Counted from the stretch's first letter, positions 21,870 to 33,668 are shown. The stretch is 64,000 nt of DNA from Raphanus sativus (GCF_000801105.2 NC_079515.1:9610001-9674000); one strand, 5' to 3'. The notes: generated by a model not told the origin, from the sequence alone. Numbers and translations: made by a program.

Positions 21870-23624
21870 CTAGCTTGTACTCCTCATCAAAAACGCTACC
21901 ACGCATCCTAAAACAGCACCTGCTGCAACCTGTAATATTCAAATCTCATAACTTAGCTATATCATCTTTAACAAACAGACCTCGGGTCGATACAATTGGA
22001 TTCTAACATTTTCTATGATACAAGTCATTAAAGGAGACAACCCAATGTTAACCAGTTCGAGTGACTCAGACAGTATAGCTTGATACTTTCTGAAGAACAG
22101 AACAGTTGTGTAAGAAAAGAAGGCACCAAATATTAGAACCCTGCATAGACAAACCTGGATAGGAGTGTGGCCGAGCAGTTCACGCAAGGGTTTAACTGTG
22201 GATAACGGATGCTCCGACGGAAACTCGCAAACAATTTGATTCAGTAGCTGAAAATTCCCATTCATATTCATATGCAAGCAAACAAAAGGAAGGTTTTGGG
22301 TTTAGAAAGCATGGCAAAAATCCTACTGGAGAACTTTAATAAGTTTTTCTAAGGCCTTACCTCAGCTTGGCGACCAGCATGAAGCCTGACCCCAGAGGCA
22401 TCATACATTACCTGCAACCCATTTCACAAACAAATACCAAAGATGGATTGTAAGACTGAGTAATCAAAATGCAAGATTGGTTTGGTTTTGATCAGCAAAG
22501 ATGCTGTTGGCAAGTAAAAGAAGTACAATTGAGTAATCAAAATGTATGATTAAAAAAACTGAATTGCTAGTTGAACAAAATTTCCTCTTTTTTTTTTCCT
22601 ACACTGAATAAAAGAAGCGGTTCGAAAGTTTCAGAATCTAGTAGCCAAAGAAGACACTTTTAATGCCAAGGAATGACACAAGGAGAACACACTGTAGGAG
22701 ACAAATGATGGTAGAAACTAGAAGAGAGAAGAAGAAGAAAAACTCACAACGCATGCTAAGACAAGTGCGATAGCAAAAGCGGGTGATCCAGCACCTTCTT
22801 CAAGGCCAATGGCAAGAGCTAAGGCAGTGACAGTAGCAGAGTGAGAGGAAGGCATTCCACCAGAACTAATCATCTTTTTAGAGTCCCATCTCTTTTCTTT
22901 GTACCTGAACATTCTAGCACAGACACACACCACCTAAACAACTGAGAATCTACTAAATGAAAAATCACACGTCTTTATATTCTCTATCACAAGACTCCCT
23001 TTTGTCTCTGTAAAGACCTAAGTATCTTAACTAGTTGCAAAGAAGCAAACTTTCAAGTTGTGGAACCAACCCATAAGCAAAAAGTTGTAAACTTTCAAAC
23101 AAACCAATCGTAAACAAAAAGTTGCATCTCCAACCCAACTCCATTTTTAACTCCAAAATGAAGTAAAAGTGATTATGAATTAACATATGCTCCAACCCAA
23201 TTCCATATTTCACTCCATTTTGAAGTTTACTCTAATCTATTTTTTGTTTGTTCATGACTCCATTATTGAGTGAAAAATGGAGTAGGGTTGGAGCAATTTT
23301 ACTCTATATTCACTTTTAGTCCATTTTGGAGGAAAAAATGAAGTTTTACATTGTAGATGCTCTAACAGTGAGAAAGTTGGCAACTTGGGAGCAAATAGTC
23401 ATTCTTAACATAGAGAGGAGTAAAATAAAAGGCAAAATTAGCAGATCGAGGAGTGAAAGTTATGTGACGGACCAATTAGTGAAGACTTTGAGGAACTGAG
23501 CGAGGGCGAATGCAAGAAAAGCGGAGATGATCGGAAGGTTGTGAGGAAACGGGTTCTGCGACGGAGGAGATCCGTACAATCCCCTGTTTCCGCCGGCGTC
23601 CGCCACTGTCATCACCTCGTCCAT
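21870..23624 (-). CDS. Acid phosphatase/vanadium haloperoxidase-related protein (At3g21610-like)
   Basis: Five exons join in frame: 23473-23624, 22748-22904, 22361-22411, 22155-22247 and 21870-21929, giving 170 residues, close to the remembered length of At3g21610. The family (DUF212, bacterial YuiD-like) is a small membrane protein related to PAP2 phosphatases. Visible landmarks are the KMISSGGMPSSHSATV motif in exon 2, HAGRQAELLNQ spanning exons 3-4, and RELLGHTPIQV before the last hydrophobic segment. Hydrophobic helices lie at about residues 30-48, 75-100 and 150-165. The biochemical activity of plant members is not firmly known. The start MDEVMTVADAGGN is chosen because upstream frame text is low-complexity Arg/Glu from a CT repeat. 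Intron 1 holds a MITE (23121-23362). Confidence 0.86.
23121..23362. mobile_element. Tourist/Harbinger-like MITE in intron 1 of the At3g21610-like gene
   Basis: The left end GTTGCATCTCCAACCCAACT and the right end in reverse complement GAGCATCTACAATG are imperfect inverted repeats. The inside repeats CTCCATTTTTCACTCCATTT-type text in both orientations. TAA follows the right end; AAA precedes the left, so the 3-bp duplication is imperfect. Confidence 0.55.
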
Positions 23625-23638
23625 TACGCCCCCCGATC

Positions 23639-23659
23639 TCTCTCTCTCTCTCTCTCTGC
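23639..23659. repeat. CT microsatellite in the 5' untranslated region
   Basis: About ten CT units lie just upstream of the At3g21610-like start codon (GA on the transcribed sense strand). Such GA tracts are common in plant 5' leaders. Confidence 0.6.
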
Positions 23660-23769
23660 TTCGATTAATCAGAGAATTGCGAAAAGAATCAAACGTCGAC
23701 GAAAGAGCTCTGATTTTTTTCCGAGATGCACACACGATTTGATTTTTTTTTTAATCTTTTTTAGGTAAA

Positions 23770-24557
23770 AGCTTTCTTCATATTTCTTCTGCGTTATTCC
23801 GAAGGAACGAATTGTTTGTTGTACATTACTTATATGTTTTGGACTTTATTTTTTTCCTGACTGTAATTCATTTCAATTACAAATTTTAGTTTTACTATCT
23901 TAATAAAATATAATCTTAAAACAATTTTATCATACATATTATGATGGGTATATTTTCTGTTTAACATTTTTTTTTAGAAATTTATTTTCTATATTTATGT
24001 TATGCAAAAGCGATATATATATTTTATTTTATTTTTAAATAAATAAAATAATAGTTGAACTAAACATATATCAATAGGGTCATGTTCTTAATTTAATTGA
24101 ATACTAAATTTCGATCCGTTCTTTGTATATTTTTTGTCTAAATTTCTTTTTGAGAAATTTAATTTTATATTTGTTTTTTTGTAACCATATTATATTTAAT
24201 ATTAATTTAATTTAATACAATTTTTGTAACTATATTAAATATGTAATATTGCATAATTATACACTTATATGAATATTAATTTCTATTAAAAACCAACTTA
24301 TAAAAGTTATATGTTATTAATTTATGAAAATGCAACATCAGTATTTATATTTTGAAACATCACATGTATTCATTCCTAAATAATAATATGATCGAACATT
24401 GTATTTGAAAACATGTATATTTACTTTGGATTTGTACAAAGGCCTCGTACTTATACCCATTTATTAAAATTGAGTTTGTACAAACTGCATATAACTTATA
24501 GACCTTGTAGAGCTATTTATTACATATATTCATTCATATATTGTAACCGTCACCATG
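23770..24557. other. AT-rich intergenic stretch
   Basis: No gene or bounded element was recognised upstream of the At3g21610-like gene. Confidence 0.4.
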
Positions 24558-24559
24558 TA

Positions 24560-24748
24560 CAGTGAAACCTCTATAAATTAATAATGATGGAACTACACCA
24601 AAATTATAATTTTTTATTAATTTATAAAGATATTATCGAGATACTAATTGAAACAAAAAATTAATTTGGGACTATAAAAATATATTAATTTATAGAGATT
24701 TTTAGTGTATATTAATTTATCGATTATTAATTTATAGAGGTTCTACTG
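24560..24748. mobile_element. Emigrant-type (pogo/mariner) MITE
   Basis: The inverted ends CAGTGAAACCTCTATAAATT (left) and, in reverse complement, CAGTAGAACCTCTATAAATT (right) are those of the Arabidopsis Emigrant family mobilised by pogo-like transposases. TA lies on both sides (24558-24559 and 24749-24750). The element is 189 bp, AT-rich and non-coding. Confidence 0.85.
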
Positions 24749-24894
24749 TATTCGGAGTAGTGGGGTGGGTTCCGTTTATTGCGGAATAAAATCTTGCTAC
24801 CACTCGTAAGATGTTGGCAGCGTTTCATAATAATCATTTAAACCGGTACAAATCGTTTCAAACCGCTCTAAACCTCTTAAAACCAAAAGCTGGT

Positions 24895-25180
24895 TCATGG
24901 CTATTAAAACGGATATGAGCAAGGGTTATGATAGAGTGGAATAGATTTTTATTCAAGAGGTACTATCAAAAATGGGATTTGACCATCATTGGATCAAACT
25001 GATTATGGAATGCATCTCCTCGATTCAATATAAAATCCTGCTGAATGGTCAGCCGAAAGGACACATTGTTCCACAAAGAGGTCTTCGCCAGGGAAATCCA
25101 TTATCACCGTATTTGTTTATCTTGTGTACGGAGGCTTTGATCGCTAATATTAAAAAAACGGAGCGGACTAAAATATGAAT
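24895..25180 (+). pseudogene. LINE reverse-transcriptase fragment
   Basis: The frame reads AIKTDMSKGYDRVE, a stop, then MGFDHHWIKLIMECISSIQY and PQRGLRQGNPLSPYLFILC. These are blocks of non-LTR retrotransposon reverse transcriptases (the conserved D-x-SKA/GYDR and RGLRQG-PLSPYLF motifs). The catalytic FADD block and the rest are absent. It is a dead 5'-truncated or internally broken scrap. Confidence 0.85.
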
Positions 25181-25924
25181 ACATTTAGTGTATAAAATAA
25201 ATATTATTTTTAAAACTGTTAACTTTAAAACTATGTTCAAATCAGATTGTATAAGTATAAAATGCTTTACATATTTTAGTCTCATTTTGTTGATATAACT
25301 TTAAAGTATAAGTATAAATTTAAAACTCTAATGCATATTTGTTGATATTATAGTATTTTAGATCACTGTACATGCGATTAATAATATTTACTTTGTTTCT
25401 GTTGCTTTCAAAATTCATTGTATAGCTTTCTAACATTCAGGAAAATAATATCCAATTATTAAAAATTTGGTGAAAAGCAACGAAGATTAATAAAAAGGTC
25501 AAAAAATCAGTTTACTTAAAAGGCTAAAATATTTTTGCATATGTATTCATCTTGCTTATTTAAAGATAATCTAAAAACAATGAATGCAGAAATTGGAATA
25601 TTTTTATATGTTTGATAAATATTTTTTTAAATAAAACACCAAAATAGTTTCAAAAGTACTAAAACATATATTATTGTACAAAAATCCGGCGCGTAGGTTG
25701 CAATGACTGTGATCATATGTGACACTAGATGGTTTAATAAAACGGGAAATTATTATAACATTAACGGTATGACCAGAATATTATTGCATGGTTTTATCAT
25801 CCAATGACCTTTTGTTATGACACTATTTTGGCATATTCACAAACGGTTATATGATTTAATATGACATGATATCAGAATGTTTATAATGGGATGATGTTTA
25901 TATATTCAGATCAATGAAAATCAT
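25181..25924. other. AT-rich intergenic stretch
   Basis: No gene was recognised. AAAATCCGGCGCGTAGG near 25680 is reminiscent of Helitron terminal text but no hairpin/CTAG end could be confirmed. Confidence 0.35.
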
Positions 25925-25933
25925 AACATTTAC

Positions 25934-26631
25934 TAGGGGTGGGCGTTCGGGTATCCGTTCGGGTTCGGATCGGGTATTTCGGATTTTCGGGTATTTTAGT
26001 ATAGGGATATAAAACCTGTTCGGGTATTTCTGTACTTCGGGTCGGGTTCGGGTATTTTTAGTTCGGGTTCGGTTATTTTGGATCGGGTTCGGATATTTAG
26101 ATTTTAGAAGAAATAAAAATAAAATTTTCAATTTTTTAAGTTTCTTGTATTTAAAAATATAGATTTCATTTAACTGATATTTCTATTTTTTATAGATTGA
26201 ATGATTAATAGATTTGGATATAATATTTCAAAAATAAAAATATTAATTTGGCTATTGTTTTTAAACTTTGGATGTAACTTTTGTTAATACATGAAACAAA
26301 AAAAATTTGACATGCATTTTAAATGAATATCAAATTATTTTCTTCATAATTATATATATACTATATGATCTTAAAGTATGTGTAACATCAATTTAAATAT
26401 TTTAAATAAAATGAGAGATGTAAACTAGAAAAATAAAGGTAAATATACATATGTTCGGTTATCTTCGGATATCCATTCGGGTTCGGGTATTACCCGTTCG
26501 GGTTCGGATATCCAGTCTCTCCTAACTTAATATCCATTCGGGTATTTTGCTACTTCGGTTCGGATTTCGGTTCGGATTTTTCGGATCGGATTCGGGTGCC
26601 ACTTCGGATATCGGGTAAAGTGCCCACCCTT
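25934..26631. mobile_element. hAT-like element with GGGTTCGG-rich ends
   Basis: The 9-bp direct repeat AACATTTAC flanks it (25925-25933 and 26632-26640), or 8 bp plus a chance match. The ends TAGGGGTGGGCG and, in reverse complement, AAGGGTGGGCACTTT are imperfect inverted repeats. Both subterminal regions are packed with TTCGGGTATCC/CGGGTTCGGAT motifs. The element is 698 bp with no coding capacity. Confidence 0.75.
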
Positions 26632-26754
26632 AACATTTACAATCATTCAGTTAATTGTCATTGCAGGTTGCCATATAAATCATCATAGGGCTGACATATA
26701 TCTACTAAATATTTGAGCGAACAAAACCTTGCGCAGAAGATAGAAGAAAGGACA

Positions 26755-26910
26755 ATGGCGTGGAAGAAAGAGTTTGAGAAAAGTGATCAGATCAGAGAAG
26801 AATTGAAAGTTCAAGGGATAACATTTTAGAGGTTATTGGCGAAGATCTGTGGAGGCCATGCTTCCCCTCTCAGGCTGATTCCAGCGATGGAGATAAGTAA
26901 AATTCCTTAA
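26755..26910 (+). pseudogene. C-terminal fragment of a cysteinyl-tRNA synthetase
   Basis: The first frame reads KKEFEKSDQIREELKVQGI, the end of the anticodon-binding/DALR region of CysRS (KEFxxSDxIRxxLxxxGI). It is interrupted, and another frame continues GEDLWRPCFPSQADSSDGDK and a stop, matching in spirit the plant C-terminus ending WRPCFPSQADSS. A frame change near 26830 and lack of the catalytic Rossmann fold make it non-functional. Its neighbour at 27288 is AVT6B-like, and in Arabidopsis a CysRS gene (At5g38830) lies beside AVT6B (At5g38820). Confidence 0.68.
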
Positions 26911-27287
26911 AGCCAACCCTTTATTCTTCCTTCTAGCCTTTTGTTTAAGGCTGTTTCCTTATAACTCTTGTTTTGTTTTGAGCTGTCCCGATGACTCCTA
27001 ATAGACACTTGTTGCTGTTTTTTTTCTGGTCTGTATCTTAAAGATTCACAGTGACGATTATATCAGTTCAACAGTATTTTATTTTGGATATTAAATATGG
27101 TCTAAGATTGGAACCATAATTCATGAAAGCAAAGGCAAAAAAACTCTTAGTGAAATTTTTTTTTTATTATAGCAACTGTAACAACATTTCTCAAGTTTTC
27201 TTTACAGTAAAAGAAACAAAGGATCTCCTACAACTAACTATTCATAATGCTGTTTAGAACTATCTAAACTAAGAGAAGCAAACAAAA

Positions 27288-28914
27288 TCAATCTTCGATC
27301 ACATTTGGAAATATGGATTGGTTCTTCCTGACAAAGGCACTGTACATGGCGACTGCATTGGAGAAAACTGCAACGACTATCACGAAAACAGATTTGGTCT
27401 TGTCCATCTTTGTTGCTTGGTTATGCCGATCCCTGAAACAAACACAAGAGAGATAACACTCAGATAATGATGATCTATCAGGTGTTTTATGAAGCAATAG
27501 GGACGGACTCTTACTTTAAGATGACAGCAGCAGGGAATATGAAACCGATGCAGAGAGAAGCTGTAGCTCCAGTGACTTGGAAAGCAACCCAGATGTTGGG
27601 AATGAAGTTTGCACCAACAAAGATTACAGCAATGAGAGCCGCAGTGATGGAGGCAAACCTCAGGTTAGAGGTGGTAAGTGATGGAGCGGTAGGGAAGAAG
27701 AGACCGTCCACGTTAACCCGCAAAGGATAGAAGATAATAGGGAAGACAAGTAGGAGATGAGATGCATAGCTGAGTCTGACTGCTTTACTGAGAACCGAAC
27801 CAAAAGGGATGTTAAGATCGGCATCAAAATTTCTCAGAACGTCACCACGAGTAGATTCACCAAACAAGAGGTATCCGAACAAGCTTGTCATTATGTAAAC
27901 AGAGGAGGAGATGATGAGAGCTGATCGCACAACGGGTTTGATCTGAGTGGGGTCTTGAAGCTCGTTCTGTATATTATGGACTGTAAAACATATTCCAAAC
28001 ATGAGTTCTTGTTTAAAATGTAAGGCTTAGCGGGAGAGAAAGAAGCTCGTTTGTACCGTTAGGATGACAAATGAATGCGCTGACAAGGACAGGAACAACG
28101 GTGAAGAGTTTCCAGAAGGATGACAAGTCAGTGAGACTTGGGAACAGTTTTGGCTTCATCAAACCACCTCTGAAAAACTTTGTAACCACGATTCCTCCAG
28201 TGATGAAAAGAAATACAAGCGCTAGAACAAGTGATAAGGCAGATGTGTATCTCAAATCATCTGCAGATAAACAGAGTTGCACTACTAGTCATGAAGCAAA
28301 AGCAAACACATTGTTGATGAACATATATAGATAGATACTAACCAATGCGCTTGAAGGCTGTGAATGGAGCAAGGGCGCATAGAGTTGTAAAGAGAAGAAC
28401 AATAGTTCTCTGGTCCCACCAGGTTTCTCCACACCAATCTTTAAGCATAACGTGCAAAACATCACCTTGATCAAGCCAAAACAAGAGAGGTTAACAACCA
28501 ATGCAAAGATGAAAGCAGAGATGAAAGTAAGAGAGTACCGATGATGATCATGTAAACGATTAAAACACCAATGTTGCTAACAAGAACAGTGACTTGCAAC
28601 GCAATCCTTCCAGGTCTACCGAAAGAGTCTTCCATCAAAGCACCGTACGATCCGATTCCTCCGCTAAACCTAAGCAAGAACTCGATCGTCGTGTCGGTCA
28701 AGAAAGCCTTGAGAATGATCATCACGATTCCGGGAACGATTCCGAGGATCTTCATCGTCGCGGGCAGAGCCATGATTCCAGCACCGATGATCGTTGTTGT
28801 GAGGTTGAAGACGGCTCCGTTGAAAGAAGCTCCGTTGTTGGACTCTTCGCTTTCTGATTCCTGCACCAGTCGCTCGTTAAGCTCGTTCGGGACTTCATCT
28901 TCTTGACTCGACAT
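27288..28914 (-). CDS. AVT6B: Vacuolar-type amino acid transporter, AVT6 group (AVT6B-like)
   Basis: Five exons join in frame: 28539-28914, 28343-28465, 28057-28260, 27515-27980 and 27288-27432, giving 437 residues. The product is an amino acid/auxin permease-family transporter (SLC38-like; Pfam Aa_trans). Family landmarks are FNLTTTIIGAGIMALPATMK in the first helix pair, IGSYGALMEDSFG, and the last helices from FASITAALIAVIFVGANFIP. Arabidopsis AVT6 proteins export neutral and acidic amino acids across the tonoplast or related membranes; the substrate here is inferred. An acidic hydrophilic N-terminus (DEVPNELNERLVQESESEE) precedes the first helix. I chose MSSQEDEVPN as start; an in-frame Met seven codons upstream (28935) is possible. 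Assignment to AVT6B rests on the adjacent CysRS fragment. Confidence 0.85.
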
Positions 28915-29573
28915 TGCGAGGGAGGTTAGAGACACTGGACAAGAATCACAGAGATTAGCGATGATGGTGTTAAGTAAGATACATGAGCAGCAATCGAAAC
29001 TACCTTTCTGGAAACGTTGGAGATGATTGAAAAGAAGATGCAGAGAGAGAGAGAATGGAAGTTATAGTTTCGCGCGACTGATTGTTGGCGCTGAAGCTAT
29101 TTAACGACTTTTTGAACTAATATCAGCTTTCTGCTGATTTTTTTTTTTTCTAAACAAATCTTAGATACCATTTTTCTTCTATAGCACGAAAATAACCAAA
29201 AAAAAAATGGTTAGAAAATTATTTTGGTTTAAAATATTTTTGAGTGTAAAGTCATAAATAATATGAATTAGTATTTACATAAATATTTTTCTTACATAGA
29301 TATTTATGTCCGTAACTCCTTATGTATATGATCTAGAATTGTAAACGTATGAAACACAGAGTTCACAATTTTAGAATTGGGATACATATGTTCACTAGTA
29401 AATTTTAGAATTGGCATATAAAATGCTGAAATTAGATATAAAATATTATTATATAGTCAGCAGGTGACATGCACAGTTCGTATAGAGTATATACATGTAC
29501 TGACGCTTAGCAAAATTAATTTTAGAGTTAAAACCATAAAACAATCATTTCTATAAACAGCAAACCGCAAACT

Positions 29574-32500
29574 CTACCGGCCAGACATAAGGCTGACAAT
29601 ATCATCGTTTTGGAAGTTTCCAACGTCCCAGTTTCCGGTCGACGAAAACAGAGTAGACAAAGCAACCACAATGTATCTCATACTTGGACGTAGCTGCGCA
29701 TTCTCTTGCGTACAAGCTTTCCCTAGCTCCGCCATCTAAACCAGAACCAAAACATAAAAAAAAATCACATCATTGGCTTGGTTTAGCGATCTTAAATAAG
29801 ATAAACCGGATTGCACACAGGAAGAGATTATTTTACCTTATATACTGAATCAAACGGATAGTTATCCCCAAGCCTGGGGTCGATAATCTTCCGTAGTGCT
29901 TCTTCTTTGTCTGTCTCCTTGAATACTTCTTCGAACTGCATCAGAAAGCAAATTGCTTAAGTAAGTGACCACACATGTCTTCAAAGAAAGGGAAGCAATA
30001 CTACTACTAAAGTACTAACCACACCAACAAGGCCTCTGAATTCACCACTGGCTTGGTTCATCTTGACAACCGCGGCTTTCGCAGAGATCAACTCGTAAAG
30101 TACAACTCCAAATGCATATACATCCACTTTCGCAGACACTTCTCCATAAACAATCCTGCAGTGCAGTTTGCATATTAATACCATCACTACAATGATATAC
30201 AAATACTCTTATGATATGTTAGAGAGAAATGAGCTTTACTCAGGTGCCATGTAACCAAATGTACCCATTGCACCACGTGTCGCTGAGCTTCCCACTTCTG
30301 TTAGTTTTGTTAAACCGAAATCAGCTACCTGTTAACCACGGTAAGTAACTCACTTTCCGTGAACAAAGCAAATATAACACAGTTTCGGTTAATAAGAAAG
30401 TGAGAATAAACCTTTGCTCGGAAGCTCTGGTCTATCAATATATTGGCAGATTTAATGTCCCTGTGAACATAAACCGGAACCGTGTGCTCGTGGATATACT
30501 CTAAACCTCTAGCTGAATCTAGCGCAATCTGCACTCTCTTAGTCCACGGTAGCGGTTCACGTCCTAGTTTACATATATTAACTCTTTAGTCTCTATCATT
30601 GATCGCAAGTTTCACCTTATCTTAGTAGTACTCGTGTGTACCTGATCCATGTAAATGCTGTCCAAGGTTGCCATTCTCAACATACTCATAGATCAAGAAA
30701 AGAGATCCCTCTACACAATAACCAATCAGACGAACCTTCATGAAAAAAAAAACACAACAAGTCTTGTTATCTGATCAAGGAGATGTTTTAATTTGACAGA
30801 GAAACACACAGTTTAGCTTTACCAGGTTGACATGATGTACACGTGTCAAGACTTTTAGTTCCGCCAAGAACTGTTTCGATGCCTCCATGTCCATCTTCTT
30901 GATTGCAGCTTTCTACACAGCAAATAGTTCTTTAATGTTCCATGTAGACAGACCTCTACATAACAAGGATGAAAAAAAAAGGAATCTCTGCTTACTTCTC
31001 CTCTCAGCTCTGCATAGTAAACAGCACCAAAACCACCTTGTCCGATCTTAAAAGACAGATTGAAATTATCAGTAGCCTTTGCGAGTTCCTCCAACGTAAA
31101 CTCAACAGACTTGTCCACGCTTATAGCGGCAATGCCAGGAGAGACTCCTGTACCAACCAAGTCTCCACTTTGGAGGCTAGCTGCAGATTCATAAAAAAAA
31201 ACTCACTTAAACACACTCCACCTCATACATATAAATCCCTTTGGGTGTACATGTGATCATCACAAAACCTACCCTGATCAACCTTAGAAGACAATGGGAT
31301 AGAAGATGAATAAGAATGTTGCTTCTTGCTCTTTCGGTAAGCGTAGTATATGACAAAGGAGATCAACAACAGAGCCACCAACACTCCAACACATATACCA
31401 GCTATAACTCCAGCACCAAGCCCACCTGCTTATATCAAAAACAATTTTTTTTCCCTAAACCTCTCCCAAGTTTCTTCTTTGATAATACCATCAAAAGCAG
31501 AGAAATGGAGAGAAGAACCAACCTTGGTCACTACAAACAACATAATAGACAGCAACAGGCACAACATAAGTTTATAAGAAACAAAGAAACGATTAGATAC
31601 AATGAAACCAACAAACAAAATTAATCTACCTTGATTTGAAACGTGGGAATGTACCATTTGGATCTGCAAGAAGAGTGTGTGATAAGGGGTGAGAGAAGAT
31701 AATGCTTGAAACATTTGGTAAACGAGAAAAATTAATTAAACCCCACAGAAATTTAACTTGATTCACCAATTAACTGATTTTATTATTGGAAGCTAAAAGT
31801 ATATTTTTTTTCCGGATTACATTAGGTAACAAAAACACAAGATATATATAGAAATATTCCACTTTGAAAACCCTAATACAATCTTATGAGGCATAAGGCA
31901 TATCAACAAAGAGAATGTATAAGATCTTACCTTTACCGGGAACAAAGACAATCCCACTCCCTGACCGGAAATCAACACCAGGGTTATACCTCTGCAGAGT
32001 CTCCGCGGGTACACCGGACGCACTCGCGATCGCGTCAAGACTATCTTCAGGACGAAGCGGGTAAGTAACGAACAACCCGTACTCCTTCGACACACTCTCG
32101 TCACCGCAAGAGCAGTTCACCGACACGTTAAGCGTGGCGGAGGCGGGATGTTAGTCGCCGGAAAAGAGTTGGTTCTCTCCAAATACGCCTCCGTCGTGAG
32201 GTTCGCGTAATGTTCGGTGGCCACTTTGTCATAAGTATCTTCCGGTTGGACACTGTATCTGAACACGTGGGCAAGGAAGTCTCCCGGTTGGCACTCGCAA
32301 GGGAAAGGGACGAGAACGCGAGAGCCCATCTGGATCGTGTCTTTGTTCGGTATGTTCGGGTTGTATCTTAGGATCGGGTCGAAGTTGACTTGGTCGTAAG
32401 GCGCGGCGGGAGAGTTGAGGTTGAGGTTGATGTTGGAGAGGGTTGTTCCGTTATCGAGGTAGTATGAGGCTAAAGCTATGTCGCAGCTTCCACTGCATTT

Positions 32501-32584
32501 AGATTCGACCACGGTGAAGAGCAGAGACGGCGGCGAGAAGAGGAGAAGGAGAAGAAGAGTAGCGATTCGGATCCGTAGCTCCAT
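29574..32584 (-). pseudogene. CERK1: CERK1-like LysM receptor kinase with frameshifted ectodomain
   Basis: Eleven exons resemble Arabidopsis CERK1 (At3g21630), the chitin co-receptor of pattern-triggered immunity: 31931-32584, 31630-31663, 31273-31425, 30996-31180, 30823-30912, 30642-30735, 30412-30563, 30240-30328, 30020-30155, 29837-29935 and 29574-29735. Exon 1 has a signal peptide and three LysM modules with CSGSC, CECQPGDF and VNCSCGDES cysteine motifs. Exon 3 has the transmembrane helix. Exons 4-11 give a complete RD kinase: [33 protein letters not shown] and the C-terminus NFQN..SLMSGR. One base is missing in exon 1 near 32135-32142, between LysM2 and LysM3, so translation stops at 32117. 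Exon 2 also does not fit exon 3's phase. Either it is a pseudogene, or an assembly error hides an intact gene. Confidence 0.8.
32117..32584 (-). CDS. Short secreted LysM1-LysM2 open frame at the 5' end of the CERK1-like gene
   Basis: As the DNA stands, translation from the CERK1 start gives 155 residues: signal peptide (about residues 1-28, ending near VVESKC), LysM1 and LysM2, and then an altered tail ending LTCR from the shifted frame. It has no membrane anchor. If expressed it would be a secreted chitin-binding-like fragment. It is more likely just the visible result of the frameshift, and transcripts may be removed by nonsense-mediated decay. Confidence 0.45.
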   Translation of the reverse strand: MELRIRIATLLLLLLFSPPSLLFTVVESKCSGSCDIALASYYLDNGTTLSNINLNLNSPAAPYDQVNFDPILRYNPNIPNKDTIQMGSRVLVPFPCECQPGDFLAHVFRYSVQPEDTYDKVATEHYANLTTEAYLERTNSFPATNIPPPPRLTCR

Positions 32585-32784
32585 GTTTGATTCGTTGAGG
32601 TCTCTGTGTTTTGTTTTTTTTTCGTGTGGTTTTGGGGAAGAAGAGGAGAAGAGAGATGAGATTCAAGGAGGAGGAAGGTTGACTAATTCGACGTTGACTA
32701 AATTCAACTCGGGAATGATTATTAGTTTTATTAATTTCGATCGGCGCTGTTAATTGTTGGAAATATTATTTGATTTTTTTAATA

Positions 32785-33040
32785 CTAAGAAAGAAGATCA
32801 ATTACAGAAACTTCTGTCTGTTGGGAGTTTGGAAGTCTTTGGTCAATAATCTCAGAGGAAGACAGCCATTTTTGTTGAAGGGAAGTGATAGTGTGAACGC
32901 ATCATCGATCCGAATTTTGTTAGTATATTAATTGTTTTATTCCTTTAATTTATAAGTGTTTTATTGGTTTGACTTTGCTTCCTTTTTGAGTAGTGCTTTG
33001 GATGATTCTAACAGAAATATTGTTGTATTTTTTTTTTCTG
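32785..33040. other. Upstream region of the CERK1-like gene
   Basis: AT-rich putative promoter region with no confirmed motif or element. Confidence 0.35.
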
Positions 33041-33046
33041 TCAATT

Positions 33047-33668
33047 TTTGTTGTGAAAACCGGATCGGACGGACCGATCGAACCGGTCTGACCGTGACTC
33101 GCTGAAAAGCAGAGTTTGGATCGGTTTAAAACCCATATTTGATAAAAATCAGTAAAACCGGCTGAAACCCGGTAAAACCGGTGACCCGGTTTAATTTTAA
33201 AACTCGGTTCTTAAAAATTAACGTATACTTAAGTGTTTTAATTATTACTAGCTAAAATTTAATATTTTATAATTAGTGTTCAACTATCACTATTTAATTG
33301 ATTTTTTTTATTTTTCTAAGAAAAAATGTGAAAATATATTTTTGACTCTCATATACTATTTTTATTTTACTATATTTTTAAAATTTGAAATGTTAGTTGT
33401 AAAAATAAATAAATATGATTGTTTTAGCTGTAAATCATTTGTTTTTTTTAGCTTACATAGTAATCAGATTTATATGTTTGTTATTTATTTTGAGTTAATA
33501 AAAAAAAGAATAGAGAAAATATTATATATAGAAGTAAAGTTTATATAGTATAAATATATAATTATATACATTTTATATAAATAAAAATCTGGTTCGACCG
33601 GTTGAACCGGTCTAACCAGTCAACCAGTAGCTTCACCGAATCGGTATCTAGTCCGGTTTTCAAAACAA
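33047..33668. mobile_element. Inverted-repeat element with AACCGG-rich ends
   Basis: The left text GTTGTGAAAACCGGATCGGA and the right text, in reverse complement, GTTTTGAAAACCGGACTAGA are inverted ends. Both subterminal regions are rich in ACCGGTC/AACCGGT motifs and the inside is AT-rich without coding content. I could not define a target duplication, so the superfamily (hAT or Mutator-like) is open. Confidence 0.6.
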
